From Pseudomonas fluorescens (lineage in GTDB: Bacteria; Pseudomonadota; Gammaproteobacteria; Pseudomonadales; Pseudomonadaceae), in the NCBI RefSeq assembly GCF_902497785.1, contig NZ_CABVHK010000008.1, positions 186,001 through 250,000 on the forward strand: a stretch of DNA of 64,000 bases, in the 5' to 3' direction. The number at the start of each line of letters is the position of its first letter. The first letter of the stretch is position 1. Below are positions 10,170-18,104 of this stretch, piece after piece. Position numbers and translations under genes: made by a program. The notes beneath the pieces were generated by a model, which saw only the letters and a program-made list of their open reading frames with translations, ran no database searches and was not told the origin of the DNA.

Positions 10170-10833
10170 ATTGATCTGAAGTAGCGACAAAATTCACATG
10201 CTCGCCAATGTGCAGGTTCAGCTGCAGTTCATCGGCAATCCCCGTCGCGACGCGACTCAAGCGCTCAAGCGGTTCCGCCAGCCCCGGTTCAAGGCTGCTG
10301 CTGACCTGACTGAAATGCTCGATCGTCAGGCCTGCGACGCCACGTGGTGCATTGACCAATGTCCAGTGCAACGCGCTGCTTTGCAGGGCCTCGCGGATTT
10401 CTTCCGCGGCATGGCGTTTCAGCCGATCCTCGATTTCCGGATCGTCCAGCACCTCGAAATCACCCACCAGAAACAGTCTTGAGATGCCAGCAGCCTGCAT
10501 GCCATCGATCAGCGCATCGACCGCCAGTACCTGTTCAACCGGGCCCGGCACAATGGTTTTCTCGACATGCTCACTGTTGAACGGCAATCCCGGCGCATCC
10601 AGTAAGCAGATGACGGCGGAACAGCCGGCGACGCTTTGCTTGACCCGCTCGGCCTCAAACAAATCGCCGGTCTTGGCGCGCAAGCCGGGCCGGGGTGCCA
10701 GCGCAGTCAGGTTGTCGAGAATCGCGATCACTTCATGTTGACGCCGCAGCATTTCAGCCATCAGCGCACTGCCCAGGCTACTCATGGCACCATAGAGCAC
10801 CACTTTGACCACCGGGGTTTCGGCATTTTTCAT
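10168..10833 (-). CDS. NAD(P)-binding atypical SDR-like protein
   Basis: A 221-residue protein with a Rossmann start (VVLYGAMSSLGSALMAEMLRRQHEVIAIL, the glycine-rich loop at about residues 12-20) and the NmrA/SDR-like pattern of a sugar-epimerase relative. The segment SRLFLVGDFEVLDD is where the active-site strand of NAD-dependent epimerases would be, but no YxxxK pair is obvious. It may be a non-catalytic or flavin-reductase-like member of the family. It is convergent with the LysR gene. The substrate and role are unknown. Confidence 0.75.
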   Translation of the reverse strand: MKNAETPVVKVVLYGAMSSLGSALMAEMLRRQHEVIAILDNLTALAPRPGLRAKTGDLFEAERVKQSVAGCSAVICLLDAPGLPFNSEHVEKTIVPGPVEQVLAVDALIDGMQAAGISRLFLVGDFEVLDDPEIEDRLKRHAAEEIREALQSSALHWTLVNAPRGVAGLTIEHFSQVSSSLEPGLAEPLERLSRVATGIADELQLNLHIGEHVNFVATSDQ

Positions 10834-10916
10834 GGCTGCGCTCCGAACTTTCTCACGTATATGGCGTGTGACCTGTGGGCAGCGGTGAGGGTTCGACCGG
10901 TTTTGGAGGGATTCAG

Positions 10917-11243
10917 ATGCAACCGATCAGGGGCTATCACGCCCATGTGTATTTCGATGCCAGCACCCTCGCTCAGGCGCGCGAGTTGTGTGAGCACGCG
11001 GCGCAGTTGTTCGCGCTGAAGATGGGCCGCGTGCATGAACGGCCGGTGGGGCCGCATCCGGACTGGAGTTGCCAGTTGGCGTTCGGGCCCGAGCTCATCG
11101 GCGACGTATTGCCGTGGCTGGCGCTCAACCGCAAGGGGCTGGTGGTGTTCCTGCACCCGGACACCGGCGACGATCTGCTTGATCACACCGAACATGCGAT
11201 CTGGATGGGGGCCGTCCGGCCATTGGACCTGTCTGTTTTTTGA
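10917..11243 (+). CDS. DOPA 4,5-dioxygenase family protein
   Basis: Small (108 residues from this start) ferredoxin-like fold protein of the DOPA 4,5-dioxygenase family. The HAHVYFD motif at the N-terminus and the FLHPDTGDD and ALNRKGLVV segments near the C-terminus hold the conserved histidines expected for a non-haem iron site. The ATG at 10917 has a GGAGGG ribosome site six bases upstream and starts at the conserved MQPIRGYHAH; an upstream in-frame ATG at 10875 lacks this support. In bacteria the true substrate is usually unknown. It is divergent from the SDR-like gene. Confidence 0.85.
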   Translation: MQPIRGYHAHVYFDASTLAQARELCEHAAQLFALKMGRVHERPVGPHPDWSCQLAFGPELIGDVLPWLALNRKGLVVFLHPDTGDDLLDHTEHAIWMGAVRPLDLSVF

Positions 11244-11645
11244 TCAGAGTGTTTCTTCGGGTTCACCCGGAAGGTGTTCGTCCAGGTGCAGCCAGGGCAA
11301 ACGGCTGTCGGTCCAGATGTGTCGCTCGGCCGGGGCTTGCTCGGGGTGATCGAGGGTGGCGATGGTCAGGTCGATGCTTTGCGGGCTGAGGCGGGTTATC
11401 AGCGCAAGTTGCGCCCCACAGTTCGGGCAGAAATATCGTACGCAGCTTGATGAAGATGCGTACTGCGCCGGCGTGCCTTTCACCCACTCAAAGGTCGACG
11501 CGGGGACGGTGATCCAGGTGGTCACGATGCCGCCGCTGACCCGTCGGCAAATCGAGCAATGGCAGTGGGCGATGTCGTGCAGCGGGCCATTGAATTGGTA
11601 GCGCAGTTGTCCGCAGTGGCAGCCGCCGCTGTGAATGTTAGCCAT
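11244..11645 (-). CDS. GFA family zinc protein (glutathione-dependent formaldehyde-activating-like)
   Basis: A 133-residue GFA/CENP-V domain protein. The zinc ligands are visible as GGCHCG at residues 8-13, CHCSIC around residues 28-33 and CPNCG around 83-87, the usual two-zinc arrangement. True Gfa enzymes act on S-hydroxymethylglutathione, but most homologues have no proven activity. The ATG at 11645 has a strong AGGAGGAAACAG ribosome site; the longer frame upstream runs through a REPIN and is not real. It is convergent with the DOPA dioxygenase-like gene. Confidence 0.88.
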   Translation of the reverse strand: MANIHSGGCHCGQLRYQFNGPLHDIAHCHCSICRRVSGGIVTTWITVPASTFEWVKGTPAQYASSSSCVRYFCPNCGAQLALITRLSPQSIDLTIATLDHPEQAPAERHIWTDSRLPWLHLDEHLPGEPEETL

Positions 11646-11675
11646 TCTGTTTCCTCCTGATGCGTATGTACCGAC

Positions 11676-11756
11676 GCCATCGCGAGCAGGCTCGCTCCCA
11701 CAGTGGATCTTTGTCGTACACAAAACCCCTGTGGGAGCGGGCTTGCCCGCGATGGC
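11676..11756. repeat. REPIN, GCCATCGCGAGCAGGCTCGC type
   Basis: Inverted pair: GCCATCGCGAGCAGGCTCGC on the left, GGGCTTGCCCGCGATGGC on the right, so the two REP arms differ slightly. It lies upstream of the GFA gene. The rest of 11757-11920 shows no clear feature. Confidence 0.88.
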
Positions 11757-11922
11757 CTCAACCCGGTTTAACTCCCTGCCCCGGTCCGACGACCGGTCAA
11801 GCATCCCGTCAATGCTTTCACCGGCGAAAGCTGGCTGAAAGCTTCCCCGATTAGGATCGCCCCACTACCGGCAACAGACCGGTCGGCCAATGCCAGTGTT
11901 TTATCGCTCGCACAGCCCATTT

Positions 11923-11933
11923 AACAACAACAA
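11923..11933 (+). promoter_or_regulatory. CA-rich motif resembling an Hfq/Crc catabolite repression site
   Basis: AACAACAACAA matches the AAnAAYAA pattern to which Hfq with Crc binds in Pseudomonas mRNAs. It sits just before a GGTGAT ribosome-site-like sequence of a short leader ORF and 130 bases upstream of the citrate transporter. Citrate transport is a plausible target of carbon catabolite repression, but the function here is inferred. Confidence 0.5.
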
Positions 11934-11944
11934 TGGTGATCCTG

Positions 11945-12013
11945 ATGTCCTTTGATACCCGCCGCTTCGCCGCTACTCCGCCCGTACGCCTCGTGCTTCC
12001 CGTTCTGCGCTGA
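11945..12013 (+). CDS. Possible 22-residue leader peptide upstream of the citrate transporter
   Basis: An ATG with a GGTGATcctg context begins a 22-codon frame that starts MSFDTRRF and ends LVLPVLR before TGA at 12011-12013. An in-frame ATG at 11933 would add four residues. The peptide is basic and arginine/proline-rich, with no similarity that I recognise. It ends 49 bases before the CitMHS start, so it could couple translation or carry the CA-motif response. Conservation has not been tested. Confidence 0.4.
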   Translation: MSFDTRRFAATPPVRLVLPVLR

Positions 12014-12062
12014 CCCACCCGGTTCGCCCATTCCCTAGCCGCGCTACGCCTGGAGTATTCCC

Positions 12063-13370
12063 ATGCTGACTTTCCTTGGCTTCGCCATGGTCATCACGTT
12101 CATGTTCCTGATCATGACCAAGCGCCTGTCCGCGCTGATTGCCTTGATCATCATTCCTATCGTCTTTGCCCTGTTCGGCGGTTTCGCGCCGAAAATCGGC
12201 CCGATGATGCTCGAAGGCATCACCAAGCTTGCGCCGACCGGCGTGATGCTGATGTTCGCCATTCTCTACTTCGCCCTGATGATCGACTCCGGCCTGTTCG
12301 ACCCGGCCGTGCGCAAGATCCTCAAAATGGTCAAGGGCGACCCGTTGAAAGTGTCGGTCGGCACCGCCGTCCTGGCCCTCGTCGTCTCCCTTGATGGTGA
12401 CGGCGCGACTACTTACATGATCTGCGTGGCCGCCATGCTGCCGCTCTACAGCCGCATCGGCATGAGCCCGCGGATCATGGCCGGTCTGATCATTCTTGCC
12501 GGTGGCGTAATGAACATGACACCGTGGGGCGGCCCGACTGCCCGTGCGGCCAGTGCGCTGCATGTGGATCCGTCGGCGATCTTCGTGCCGATGATTCCGG
12601 CGATGCTGGCCGGTGTGGTGGCGATCCTGGCGATTGCCTACTTCTACGGCAAACGCGAACGCGCTCGTCTGGGTGAACTGCACCTGGTGGGTGACGAGGT
12701 CGATCACAGCGAAATCAGCGTTTCGCAGTTCCCGGATGCCCGTCGTCCGAAGCTGATCTGGTTCAACGGCGCGCTGACCCTGGCGCTGATGTGCACCTTG
12801 ATCGCCGGCCTGTTGCCGCTGCCAGTGTTGTTCATGGTGGCATTCAGCATCGCGATGATCGTCAACTATCCTTGCCTGCAACAGCAGAAGGATCGCGTTG
12901 CGGCTCACGCCGGCAGCGTGCTGGCAGTGGTCGGTTTGATCTTCGCTGCGGGCATTTTCACCGGTATCCTCACGGGCACCGGCATGGTCGATGCGATGTC
13001 GAAGAGCCTGTTGGCAGTCATCCCGGATTTCCTCGGCCCGTACCTGGCCGTGATCACCGCGCTGGTGAGCATGCCGTTCACGTTCTTCATGTCGAACGAT
13101 GCATTTTATTACGGGGTGTTACCAGTACTTGCCGAAGCGGCCAGTCATTACGGTATAACCGCAGTTGAAATGGCACGTGCCTCGATCGTCGGTCAGCCCG
13201 TCCACTTGCTGAGCCCGCTGGTACCATCGACCTATTTGTTGGTGGCCCTGGCCGGGATCGACTTCGGTGACCATCAGCGCTTCACCCTGAAATGGGCAGT
13301 GCTGGTGTGCATGTGCATACTGGTTGCAGCATTGCTGATGGGGATTTTTCCGCTGTTCAGCACTCTATAA
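12063..13370 (+). CDS. CitMHS family citrate:cation symporter
   Basis: A 435-residue inner-membrane transporter of the CitMHS family, which takes up citrate complexed with a divalent metal (Mg2+ or Ca2+) with protons. It has about twelve hydrophobic segments. Family hallmarks include FALFGGFAPKIG near the N-terminus, SLDGDGATTYMICVAAMLPLY in the middle and FFMSNDAFYYGVLPVLAEA near the C-terminus. A GGAG ribosome site precedes the ATG. A CA-rich motif and a leader ORF lie just upstream, and a long hairpin follows the gene. The exact metal partner cannot be read from sequence. Confidence 0.92.
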   Translation: MLTFLGFAMVITFMFLIMTKRLSALIALIIIPIVFALFGGFAPKIGPMMLEGITKLAPTGVMLMFAILYFALMIDSGLFDPAVRKILKMVKGDPLKVSVGTAVLALVVSLDGDGATTYMICVAAMLPLYSRIGMSPRIMAGLIILAGGVMNMTPWGGPTARAASALHVDPSAIFVPMIPAMLAGVVAILAIAYFYGKRERARLGELHLVGDEVDHSEISVSQFPDARRPKLIWFNGALTLALMCTLIAGLLPLPVLFMVAFSIAMIVNYPCLQQQKDRVAAHAGSVLAVVGLIFAAGIFTGILTGTGMVDAMSKSLLAVIPDFLGPYLAVITALVSMPFTFFMSNDAFYYGVLPVLAEAASHYGITAVEMARASIVGQPVHLLSPLVPSTYLLVALAGIDFGDHQRFTLKWAVLVCMCILVAALLMGIFPLFSTL

Positions 13371-13381
13371 GCCCAAGACTC

Positions 13382-13429
13382 ACCAAGACGGGTCCAGGCT
13401 TCGCTGTTTGAAGGCGGGCCCGTTCTGGT
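13382..13429 (+). terminator. Hairpin between the citrate transporter and terC
   Basis: Arms ACCAAGACGGGTCC (13382-13395) and GGGCCCGTTCTGGT (13416-13429) pair over 14 positions with one mismatch, around a 20-base loop. The following T run is short. Most likely the citrate transporter terminator, though it also lies in the terC leader. Confidence 0.6.
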
Positions 13430-13454
13430 TTAACAATCGCTCAAAGGAATAAAC

Positions 13455-14222
13455 ATGGAATGGCTGACCAACCCTGAAATCTGGGTTGCCTTCTTAACTC
13501 TGACCGCCCTGGAAATCGTCCTGGGTATCGATAACATCATCATGATTTCGATCCTGGTCAGCCGCATGCCCAAGCACATGCAGCAGCGCACCCGGATTTT
13601 CGGCCTGGCGCTGGCCATGGTCACGCGGATCCTGTTGCTGCTGTCGATCACCTGGGTCATGCGCCTCACCGCAGATCTGTTCGAAATGTTCGGCCAGGGT
13701 ATTTCCGGGCGTGACCTGATCCTGTTCTTCGGTGGTCTGTTCCTGTTGTGGAAGAGCTCGCAAGAGATGTACCACGCGCTGGAAGGTGAAGACGAAACCC
13801 ACGAAGAGCCCGGCGGCAAGGGCGGGAATTTCCTCTACACCATCATCCAGATCGCGATCATCGACATCGTGTTCTCTCTCGACTCGGTGATTACCGCGGT
13901 TGGCATGGTCTCTCACGTACCGGTCATGGTCGCGGCGATCATCGTTGCGGTGCTGGTGATGATGCTGGCTTCGGGCACCATCAGCTCGTTCATCGACAAG
14001 CACCCGTCGCTGAAAATGCTGGCGCTGTCGTTCCTGCTGATCGTCGGTACCGTGCTGATTGCCGAATCCTTCGACGTGCACGTGCCAAAAGGCTACGTCT
14101 ACTTCGCCATGGCGTTCTCGCTGGCGGTGGAAGCGATCAACATCAAGATGCGCACCGCGATTGCGAAAAAGAGAAAACAGCAAGACCCGGTAAAACTGCG
14201 CAAGGATATTCCAGGGCAGTAA
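13455..14222 (+). CDS. TerC family integral membrane protein
   Basis: A 255-residue TerC/Alx-type membrane protein with about seven transmembrane segments. Typical family acid-containing motifs are present: LEIVLGIDNIIMISI near residue 20 and IAIIDIVFSLDSVITAVGM near residue 135. These aspartates are thought to take part in metal (manganese or calcium) or proton handling. An AAAGGAATAAAC ribosome site precedes the ATG. No yybP-ykoY manganese riboswitch is visible upstream, although many TerC relatives have one. A strong terminator lies 180 bp downstream. The substrate is not known. Confidence 0.9.
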   Translation: MEWLTNPEIWVAFLTLTALEIVLGIDNIIMISILVSRMPKHMQQRTRIFGLALAMVTRILLLLSITWVMRLTADLFEMFGQGISGRDLILFFGGLFLLWKSSQEMYHALEGEDETHEEPGGKGGNFLYTIIQIAIIDIVFSLDSVITAVGMVSHVPVMVAAIIVAVLVMMLASGTISSFIDKHPSLKMLALSFLLIVGTVLIAESFDVHVPKGYVYFAMAFSLAVEAINIKMRTAIAKKRKQQDPVKLRKDIPGQ

Positions 14223-14238
14223 ACTGGATGCAAAACCT

Positions 14239-14369
14239 GTGGGAGCGAGCCTTTGTGGCGAGGGAGCTTGCTCCCGCTCGGCTGCGCAGCAGTCGTAAAA
14301 AAATGCGAATGCGCTTAGCTGGTCATTGGGGCCGCTTCGCGGCCCAGCGGGAGCAAGCTCCCTCGCCAC
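14239..14369. repeat. Long palindromic repeat, GGCGAGGGAGCTTGCTCCC type, with a partial REP attached
   Basis: Outer arms GGCGAGGGAGCTTGCTCCCG and its complement enclose an inner dyad GGCTGC...GCAGC and GGCCGCTTCGCGGCC. On the left it is joined to TGTGGGAGCGAGCC, a truncated half of the other REP family. The architecture matches the repeat at 17874-17996. Confidence 0.85.
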
Positions 14370-14403
14370 GGGTCATGTGAATGCAATACCCACATTTATG
14401 ATC

Positions 14404-14426
14404 AAGGGACCTTCGGGTCCCTTTTT
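14404..14426 (+). terminator. Rho-independent terminator
   Basis: AAGGGACC-TTCG-GGTCCCTTTTT: an 8-bp perfect stem with a UUCG tetraloop and a T run. It terminates the terC transcript. Between this and the next gene (14427-14594) I see only an isolated PHO-box-like half-site and no other clear element. Confidence 0.92.
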
Positions 14427-14594
14427 CATTTTCTGCATGAAGCTGTTTTCATGACAGTTTTGTTTCAATCACTTCTTTAGCTATGCGATGCTGGCGCCCA
14501 GACCGTTAGCCAACTACAGCTTAAGTACAGAACGTAGAACGTCGCGGCACTGTCCACTTGCTCCTTTGGGGCGCTACCACCACAGGGGGCCCGT

Positions 14595-16253
14595 ATGCTC
14601 ACCCTGCTCAATTTGCTCTCTGCCGTGGCCTTGTTGATTTGGGGCACGCACATCGTCCGAACCGGCATCTTGCGGGTCTACGGTTCCAACCTGCGCCATG
14701 TGATTGGCCAGAACATGTCCAAGCGCGGGTTGGCGTTCATCGCCGGCATCATCGTGACGGCCATGGTGCAAAGCAGCAACGCCACCGCCATGCTCGTGAC
14801 TTCCTTTGTCGGCCAGGGCCTGATGGCGTTGACGCCGGCGCTGGCGACCATGCTTGGCGCCGATGTCGGCACCGCGCTGATGGCGCGGGTGCTGACGTTT
14901 GATTTGTCGTGGCTGTCGCCGTTGCTGATTTTCCTCGGGGTGATTTTCTTCCTGTCGCGCAAACAGACCCGGCTCGGGCAAATGGGCCGCGTCAGCATCG
15001 GCCTGGGGCTGATCATTCTGGCGTTGCAGCTGATCGTCGAAGCCGCCGCGCCGATCACGCAGGCCCAAGGGGTCAAGGTCATTTTTGCCTCGCTGACGGG
15101 CGACATCTTGCTCGATGCCCTGGTCGGCGCGTTGTTCGCGATGGTTTCCTACTCCAGCCTGGCCGCGGTCCTGTTGACCGCGACCCTGGCCGGCGCCGGT
15201 GTGATCAGTTTGCCGGTGGCCATTGGCCTGGTGATCGGCGCCAACATCGGCAGCGGCATTCTGGCGTTCATGAGCACCAGCATGCAGAACGCCGCGGGCC
15301 GTCAGGTCGCGCTCGGAAGCCTGCTGTACAAACTGATCGGGTTGCTGCTGATCATCCCGGTGCTCGACCCGCTGGTGCACTGGATCGACAGCCTCGATTT
15401 CAGTCCCCAGGAAATGGTCATCGGTTTCCACCTGCTCTATAACACCGCGCGTTGCCTGATCCTGCTGCCAAGCGTAGGGCCGATGGCCAGGCTTTGTGCG
15501 TGGCTGCTGCCGGAGCGCCCGGAAGTCAACGGCACTGCGAAGCCGCGGCATCTTGATCCGACGGCGCTGGTCACTCCGAGCCTCGCGCTGGCCAACGGTG
15601 CCCGTGAGACCCTGCGCATCGGCGACCTGATCGACAACATGCTCGAAGCCATGCTCGACGTGTTGCGCGGCAACCAGACCGCCGTGACCCAGGAAATGCG
15701 CCGCCTGACCGATGATGTGGAGTCGCTCTACAGCTCGCTGAAACTCTATCTGGCGCAAATGCCCCGCGAAGACCTCAGCGAGCAGGACAGCCGACGCTGG
15801 GCGGAAATCATCGAACTGGCGATCAACCTCAAACTCGCCGCTGACCTGATCGAGCGCATGCTGCGCAAAGTGCAGCAGCAGAAAACCTCGCAGCGTCGGT
15901 CTTTTTCCGAGGTCGGTCTCGAAGAGTTGGCGGGGCTGCACAGTCAGCTGATTTCCAATTTGCGCCTGGGCTTGTCGGTATTTCTCAGTGCCGACAAGGA
16001 AAGTGCCCGCCAGTTGCTGCGTGAAAAACGTCGATTCCGCGCACAGGAACGCCGCCTGGCCCACGCCCACGTCAGCCGTCTGCAACGCAAGGTCGTGCAG
16101 AGTATCGAGACCAGTTCGCTGCACCTGGAGCTGATTGCCGACATGAAACGTTTGAATTCGCTGTTCTGCAGCAGTGCGTATGTGGTGCTGGAAGCGTCCG
16201 ACACCGGCGCGCTCATCGTCGACGATTTGGCTGACATCACGCATTCGCCTTGA
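14595..16253 (+). CDS. Na/Pi cotransporter family protein with PhoU-like tail
   Basis: A 552-residue inner-membrane protein of the NptA/YjbB sodium-phosphate cotransporter family. The membrane half (about residues 1-310) contains the duplicated QSSNATAMLVTSFVGQG and YSSLAAVLLTATLAGAG blocks, the inverted-repeat QSS-type motifs of Na/Pi carriers (the second copy reads YSS). The C-terminal 200 residues are predicted helical and PhoU-like. YjbB in E. coli exports phosphate, so this one may export rather than import. It is a single gene downstream of terC and its terminator. Confidence 0.88.
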   Translation: MLTLLNLLSAVALLIWGTHIVRTGILRVYGSNLRHVIGQNMSKRGLAFIAGIIVTAMVQSSNATAMLVTSFVGQGLMALTPALATMLGADVGTALMARVLTFDLSWLSPLLIFLGVIFFLSRKQTRLGQMGRVSIGLGLIILALQLIVEAAAPITQAQGVKVIFASLTGDILLDALVGALFAMVSYSSLAAVLLTATLAGAGVISLPVAIGLVIGANIGSGILAFMSTSMQNAAGRQVALGSLLYKLIGLLLIIPVLDPLVHWIDSLDFSPQEMVIGFHLLYNTARCLILLPSVGPMARLCAWLLPERPEVNGTAKPRHLDPTALVTPSLALANGARETLRIGDLIDNMLEAMLDVLRGNQTAVTQEMRRLTDDVESLYSSLKLYLAQMPREDLSEQDSRRWAEIIELAINLKLAADLIERMLRKVQQQKTSQRRSFSEVGLEELAGLHSQLISNLRLGLSVFLSADKESARQLLREKRRFRAQERRLAHAHVSRLQRKVVQSIETSSLHLELIADMKRLNSLFCSSAYVVLEASDTGALIVDDLADITHSP

Positions 16254-16301
16254 ACGTCTGGCAGTGTGGTCAGTCAGTAACATGTATTCAGTCTTCAAGC
16301 C

Positions 16302-16397
16302 GCCATCGCGGGCAAGCCCGCTCCCACAGGGAATCAGGTTGGCCGCAATTTCGTGTTCAACACCGATCACTGTGGGAGCGGGCTTGCCCGCGATGGC
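16302..16397. repeat. REPIN, GCCATCGCGGGCAAGCCCGC type
   Basis: Perfectly matched REP arms (GCCATCGCGGGCAAGCCCGC and complement) around a spacer of about 50 bp. An open frame of the following peptidase gene can be extended back into it, but the signal-peptide start lies outside. Confidence 0.92.
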
Positions 16398-16445
16398 GCC
16401 CTGACTGACAACATGGATCTCCAATCAGCCGTATGGAAACCTGCT

Positions 16446-17822
16446 ATGCGTTGTCTGTTGTTCGCCTGCCTGTTGATTGCATCGCTGCCTTCGTTCGCCC
16501 TGGATCGCTTTCAGGTCGAGGGCTATACGCTGCCCAATGGTCTGCAAATGCTGCTAAAACCCGGCACCGAACGCGGGCACGTGGCGATTCGGCTGGTGGT
16601 CGGTGTCGGCATTGATGATTTCAACTGCGCCGACAAAGAGCTGCCGCACCTGCTCGAGCACCTGCTGTTCAGCGGCATCGACGCCAACGGTGAAGGCGGT
16701 CTGGAAGAACGCATGCAGGCCCTGGGCGGGGAATGGAACGCCTTCACGAGCAATGCCGACACCACGTTCGTCATCGAAGCGCCGGCGAAAAACCAGCGCA
16801 AGGTCCTCGACCTGTTGTTGGCGTTGCTGACCCAGACCCGCATCGACGACAACGCCATCAACGCCGCCAAGCAAGTGGTCGAGCGTGAGGACGGCGGTCA
16901 TTACTCGCACCTGCAACGCTGGCTGGACCGTCAGGATCTGGGCCACACGGCGAGTAATCAGCTCGCTGTGGAGCTGGGCCTGAAATGCGCGGAACGGGCC
17001 GAAGTCGATCACCTGACCCGCGAACAACTGGAGACCGTGCGCAAAGCCTGGTACGCGCCGAACAACATGACACTGATCATGGTCGGCGACCTCGACCGTT
17101 TGCTGCCGGCCTATCTGGAGCGGGCCTGGGGCGAACTCGAGGCAGTGGACCCGACCGATCACCCGCCGCTCCCGGAAATCCAGGCCAGCGCCGCCCATGA
17201 GCGCACCTTGAGTCATGGTTTCGTCGGTGGCGCTGCCAAGTTGCATTGGCTGGTGCCGGAGCCCGTGCTTGAGGATCAGCACGACGAAACGTTCGACCTG
17301 CTCAAGGACTATCTGGACTGGGCGCTCTATCGCCAGATGCGCCTGGCGCATGGCTTGTCCTACGGCCCTTCGGCGGAGCGCGAGGTGTTTGGCGGCGTGG
17401 GCTTCATGAGCCTGAATGCGGATCTGGATCGCGACGGTGTAACCGAGGCCGAGCAGGTGCTCGAGGACTTGAAAGCGGGGCTGCTGAAGAATGGCCTCGA
17501 TGCCGACACCTTCAACCGCCTCAAGCAAGCGGCTATCGCCCGCCAGGCCTGGGCCGTGCAAGGCAACAGCGCATTGGCCGATTACTACTGGAGCGCGCTC
17601 GGTGAGTATCAGAATGGCCGATTCGCTGACCCGGCCAGGGAACTCCAGGGCGTGACGCTGGCCGAGGCCAACAAGGCGATGCGCGAGTTGCTGATGCAGC
17701 CGGGGTACATCCGGATCGAGAAGCCGTTGGTGAGTGATGATCAGGTGTTGTGGGCGATTGTCGGGGTGTTCGCTTTGATTGTGCTTGGGTTGCTGGCCTG
17801 GCGCGTTTATCGCCGACGATAG
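16446..17822 (+). CDS. M16 family zinc metallopeptidase, exported
   Basis: A 458-residue pitrilysin-like (M16) protein. It starts with a clear signal peptide (MRCLLFACLLIASLPSFALD), then the inverted zinc motif HLLEH (in LPHLLEHLLFSG) with the downstream glutamate in VVEREDGGH. A C-terminal hydrophobic segment (VLWAIVGVFALIVLGLLAW) and basic end suggest anchoring in the inner membrane facing the periplasm. I chose ATG 16446 for the signal peptide; the longer frame starts inside a REPIN. M16 proteins often come as two-domain or paired proteins, and no partner gene is adjacent. Its natural substrate is unknown. Confidence 0.88.
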   Translation: MRCLLFACLLIASLPSFALDRFQVEGYTLPNGLQMLLKPGTERGHVAIRLVVGVGIDDFNCADKELPHLLEHLLFSGIDANGEGGLEERMQALGGEWNAFTSNADTTFVIEAPAKNQRKVLDLLLALLTQTRIDDNAINAAKQVVEREDGGHYSHLQRWLDRQDLGHTASNQLAVELGLKCAERAEVDHLTREQLETVRKAWYAPNNMTLIMVGDLDRLLPAYLERAWGELEAVDPTDHPPLPEIQASAAHERTLSHGFVGGAAKLHWLVPEPVLEDQHDETFDLLKDYLDWALYRQMRLAHGLSYGPSAEREVFGGVGFMSLNADLDRDGVTEAEQVLEDLKAGLLKNGLDADTFNRLKQAAIARQAWAVQGNSALADYYWSALGEYQNGRFADPARELQGVTLAEANKAMRELLMQPGYIRIEKPLVSDDQVLWAIVGVFALIVLGLLAWRVYRRR

Positions 17823-17873
17823 CAATCCACCTGTGACGGTCTACTTGAGATTATCTTCAGGCAGGCGAGGAAT

Positions 17874-17996
17874 CTGTGGTGAGGGGATTTATCCCCGTTC
17901 GGCTGCGAAGCAGTCGCCAATTCGGACAATTCGGTTTGATTGGTCGGTCGCTGGGGGCGCTTCGCGACCCAACGGGGATAAATCCCCTCGCCACAG
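17874..17996. repeat. Long palindromic repeat, GGTGAGGGGATTTATCCCC type
   Basis: Outer arms CTGTGGTGAGGGGATTTATC and GATAAATCCCCTCGCCACAG flank inner dyads (GGCTGCGAAGCAGTC and GGGCGCTTCGCGACCC). It shares the layout of the 14239-14369 repeat. It fills most of the 282-bp gap between the peptidase gene and the next gene. Confidence 0.88.
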
Positions 17997-18104
17997 TTAG
18001 ATTTCCAATCCGTGTTGGGTTGGTGACAGGACCAATACGAGCGGCACCCTCGCCACACCGCCCTCCTCGGCGGTAACCTGTCGAGGATTTTTCCCACGAC
18101 TATT

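Noticed and set aside
13370..13455. Possible yybP-ykoY manganese riboswitch before terC
   Set aside because: The leader is too short and lacks the conserved riboswitch core; only a simple hairpin is present.
14451..14457. PHO box upstream of the Na/Pi cotransporter
   Set aside because: Only one CTGTCAT half-site (minus strand) is present; the second half is missing.
14574..16424. 616-codon open frame on the minus strand opposite the Na/Pi cotransporter gene
   Set aside because: Shadow of the high-GC gene on the other strand: Gln/His/Arg-rich product with no known motif, and it runs through a REPIN.
16353..16446. Longer N-terminus for the M16 peptidase
   Set aside because: The extension lies in a REPIN and would bury the signal peptide; ATG 16446 is better.
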